Origin: Bin55 sp963664665
Lineage (GTDB): Bacteria; Pseudomonadota; Gammaproteobacteria; Pseudomonadales; Azotimanducaceae
Assembly (NCBI GenBank): GCA_963664665.2
Contig: CAXXMH010000004.1
Location: 930,001 to 994,000 of the forward strand
Length of the DNA: 64,000 nucleotides
Direction of reading: 5' to 3'
The notes under the pieces are model-generated. The model was not told where the DNA came from. It ran no database searches and saw only the letters and a program-made list of their open reading frames with translations. Of the stretch, positions 62,363 through 64,000 are shown in pieces. A program made the position numbers and the translations under genes. How positions within the stretch are numbered: position 1 is the stretch's first letter; each line of letters begins with the position of its first letter.

Positions 62363-63251
62363 TCTCGTGTAAATCCAGAAATGACTTGCCAACACTTATC
62401 TCCTCGATGATGTCTTGTTGGGCGTCATCAACGTAATCAATCAGTTCTGCAAACTCGTCGTTTTCCGCTGCCGCGTACGTTCGCGTAATGTCCGAGTGAT
62501 AGCAAAATGCCTTACCACCGGCGTCGATTAGAAGGCTATGGATTTTGTCTGCGGGTTCTCGATCGTACTTCTGGTAATGCAAGGTAGCCGCATGACGATT
62601 CATAGCGACGATGCTGGGATACGGCAGGTCTGCTTCGTGTTGTGTGCTTGCGCGAAGGTAGGCGAAGTGGATGTCGTACTCGCTCTCACCGTTAGAAAAA
62701 GCCTGCGAGGCTGCACGGTGTCCTAGTACAGCGCGAGCTGTTGCCGCTTCCATGCACAACCGCTCATATCTCGTCTTGAAGGCACGCTGAAAATCGAGCT
62801 GTCGCTGTAGCTTCTGGGTTTGCGTGTTCGTTTCGTCCGTATCGCTTGATGAGAGTGATTGACCGATATGCGCGACTCCTGAGAAAGAGCGCGTCAACTC
62901 ACGTAACTCTTTCCGAAGGTCGTCTAGTTCTGCGTAGGTACGTACGTCAAAGACCTCTTCGCAAAAATCTGGTGCGTCACTAGGTAGATACCAGAAGTCC
63001 GAGGGGGCATACCAGAAGAGAATGGGCTTCGTCGCCATTGGCACGACCAGCACTGCGTGTTCGCAGTCGTTCTGAGGTATCCATCTCAAAAAGTGCCCGT
63101 AGGCATGGAAAGGGGGCTCTTGATCATCGCCGTAGTAAGTTTGATTTGAACCCGCGTGAACGACAACAGCGTCAAATCCGTTTGAACCCATCAACCGACG
63201 CCAATCGTCGATTAAGTGGTCGATATGAGTGTTGTATGCGTTTAGGTGCAC
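62359..63251 (-). pseudogene. pepQ: Xaa-Pro dipeptidase PepQ, N-terminal fragment, cut off by IS insertion
   Basis: Starts at GTG 63251 with GAGGGA upstream. It carries the N-terminal domain (FDAVVVHAGSNQTYYGDDQEPPFHAYGHFLRWIP) and the first part of the pita-bread catalytic domain, including the metal-ligand Asp in LLIDAGGKAFCYHSDITRTYAA. The reading frame leaves pepQ sequence at 62359 after HESM and runs into IS sequence to a stop about 36 codons later. Without its C-terminal half the protein lacks metal ligands and should be inactive. Confidence 0.95.
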
Positions 63252-63324
63252 ATCATGTCCCTCGAAAGCGAGTTCGAATACGTCTCGGTAATCGTTGGTC
63301 GTTCATAACAAGACGCCACCTGCA

Positions 63325-63333
63325 TGATATAAA
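63325..63333 (+). promoter_or_regulatory. Extended -10 promoter upstream of the FAD-subunit gene
   Basis: TGATATAAA (63325-63333) is an extended -10 (TGn plus TATAAA). No good -35 is seen, as is common for extended -10 promoters. Gene start follows at 63368 with an AAAGGGG ribosome site. Confidence 0.5.
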
Positions 63334-63367
63334 TTCCCGCTCAAATTTATAGCAAAAGGGGCAATTC

Positions 63368-64000
63368 ATGGGCGACTATGCGTATGCTGCGCCCGCTTCT
63401 GTTGACAGCACAATCGAGTTGTTGTCGAGCAGCGCAGATAGCGGGACGCGTACTCAGGTCTTGGCTGGGGGCACTGACGTACTTGTACAGATGCGATCAA
63501 ACGATCGCGGACCCCGACTGATTGTTGACATCAAACAGTTGGCCGAGACTAATGTGCTCACAATTGGCGAGGACGAGATTTACATCGGCGCGGCAATCGC
63601 ATCGGCAATCTTGAACGAAAATGCTGAGTTGAAGAGTAGACTGCCTGGACTTGTTGAGTCCGCAGATTTGATCGGTTCGACTCAAATCCAAGGTCGCGCC
63701 ACGATCGGCGGCAATTTATGCAATTCCTCACCAGCTGGCGACACGATTCCCGCACTGATTGCGAATAGTGCAGTGTGTCATATCGTAGGCTCTGACGGAG
63801 AAAGAAATGTCCCCGTAGAGGACTTCGTAACCGGCGTAGGTACAAATTGCATGGCGCCCCACGAGTTTTTACTCGGCTTGCGCGTACCTGCGCCGAAAGG
63901 CAATACAGGTGATGCATACCTTCGTTTCATTCCGCGCACAGAGATGGATATCGCGGTTGCCGGTGCAGGCGTACGTCTGACGCTGGACGACAGCGGTACA
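63368..64000 (+). CDS. FAD-binding subunit of a xanthine dehydrogenase/CO dehydrogenase-type hydroxylase (partial)
   Basis: The frame from the ATG at 63368 runs off the window after 211 codons. It matches the molybdopterin-dehydrogenase FAD-binding (CoxM/XdhB-like) fold: TRTQVLAGGTDVLVQMRSNDRGPRLIVDIKQL (FAD diphosphate loop, about 28-60), IGSTQIQGRATIGGNLCNSSPAGDTIPALIA (about 100-131; the TIGGNL.N.SPAGD motif) and the ...FIPRTEMDIAVAGAGVRL segment. The subunit passes electrons between the molybdenum and iron-sulfur subunits. Partner genes lie beyond the window; substrate unknown. Confidence 0.9.
   Translation, partial: MGDYAYAAPASVDSTIELLSSSADSGTRTQVLAGGTDVLVQMRSNDRGPRLIVDIKQLAETNVLTIGEDEIYIGAAIASAILNENAELKSRLPGLVESADLIGSTQIQGRATIGGNLCNSSPAGDTIPALIANSAVCHIVGSDGERNVPVEDFVTGVGTNCMAPHEFLLGLRVPAPKGNTGDAYLRFIPRTEMDIAVAGAGVRLTLDDSGT

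Overview
The window reads as chromosomal DNA of a gammaproteobacterium. Supporting signs are the homodimeric pyruvate dehydrogenase aceE-aceF pair, divergent nadB and rpoE followed by rseA-rseC, the lepA-rnc-era-recO block, and the yceD-rpmF-plsX-fabDG-acpP-fabF-mltG-tmk-holB block. I cannot assign a genus. Base composition is moderate, except for one clearly GC-richer insertion sequence. No rRNA, tRNA or CRISPR array was seen.

Layout: 0-5 kb holds aceE and aceF, followed by a relic of a DUF4143-type ATPase. 5.7-7.4 kb has a crotonase and a frameshifted SDR gene. 7.5-12.5 kb is an envelope/ion-channel cassette on the minus strand: a secreted TAXI-like solute-binding protein, a DUF2491 protein, a PspA-like coiled coil, a tiny membrane protein and a GluR0-like ligand-gated K+ channel. 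A small divergent gene lies across a region with a perfect inverted repeat. 12.5-17 kb has a cobalamin adenosyltransferase, an unknown protein, a DUF488 protein, an AmpG-like permease, YajQ and an alkyltransferase-like protein. 17-19.2 kb is groES-groEL with a CIRCE operator and a terminator.

19.3-30.3 kb carries an MBL hydrolase, an enolase-superfamily enzyme and a four-gene minus-strand operon that joins an ABC ATPase and a permease/M1-peptidase fusion to an RND efflux pair. A tnpB 3'-end relic follows at about 30.5 kb. 30.9-38.8 kb contains a PhyH-like dioxygenase, an LLM flavoprotein, a pterin/queuosine group (YhhQ, SDR, a COG0720 protein with a PTPS-III-type motif), a CaiB-type CoA-transferase, a VanY-like peptidase and nadB.

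39-50.9 kb is the sigma-E and RNA-processing block: rpoE, rseA, rseC (no rseB), an MFS permease, an M32 carboxypeptidase, lepA, two tandem RNase III genes (no lepB), era, recO and relA. 51-60.3 kb is rluC, maf (yceF) and the fatty-acid/cell-envelope block, lacking fabH and pabC at their usual positions. At 60.25-63.25 kb a pepQ gene is split by an IS1182-family element with an 11-bp terminal inverted repeat and a 4-bp target duplication; removing the element restores the pepQ frame. The window ends inside an FAD-binding subunit of a molybdenum hydroxylase.

The regions most worth a second look are the PspA/DUF2491/SBP/K+-channel cassette, the ABC-M1-RND operon, the tandem RNase III pair, the PTPS-III-like operon and the recent IS insertion in pepQ.
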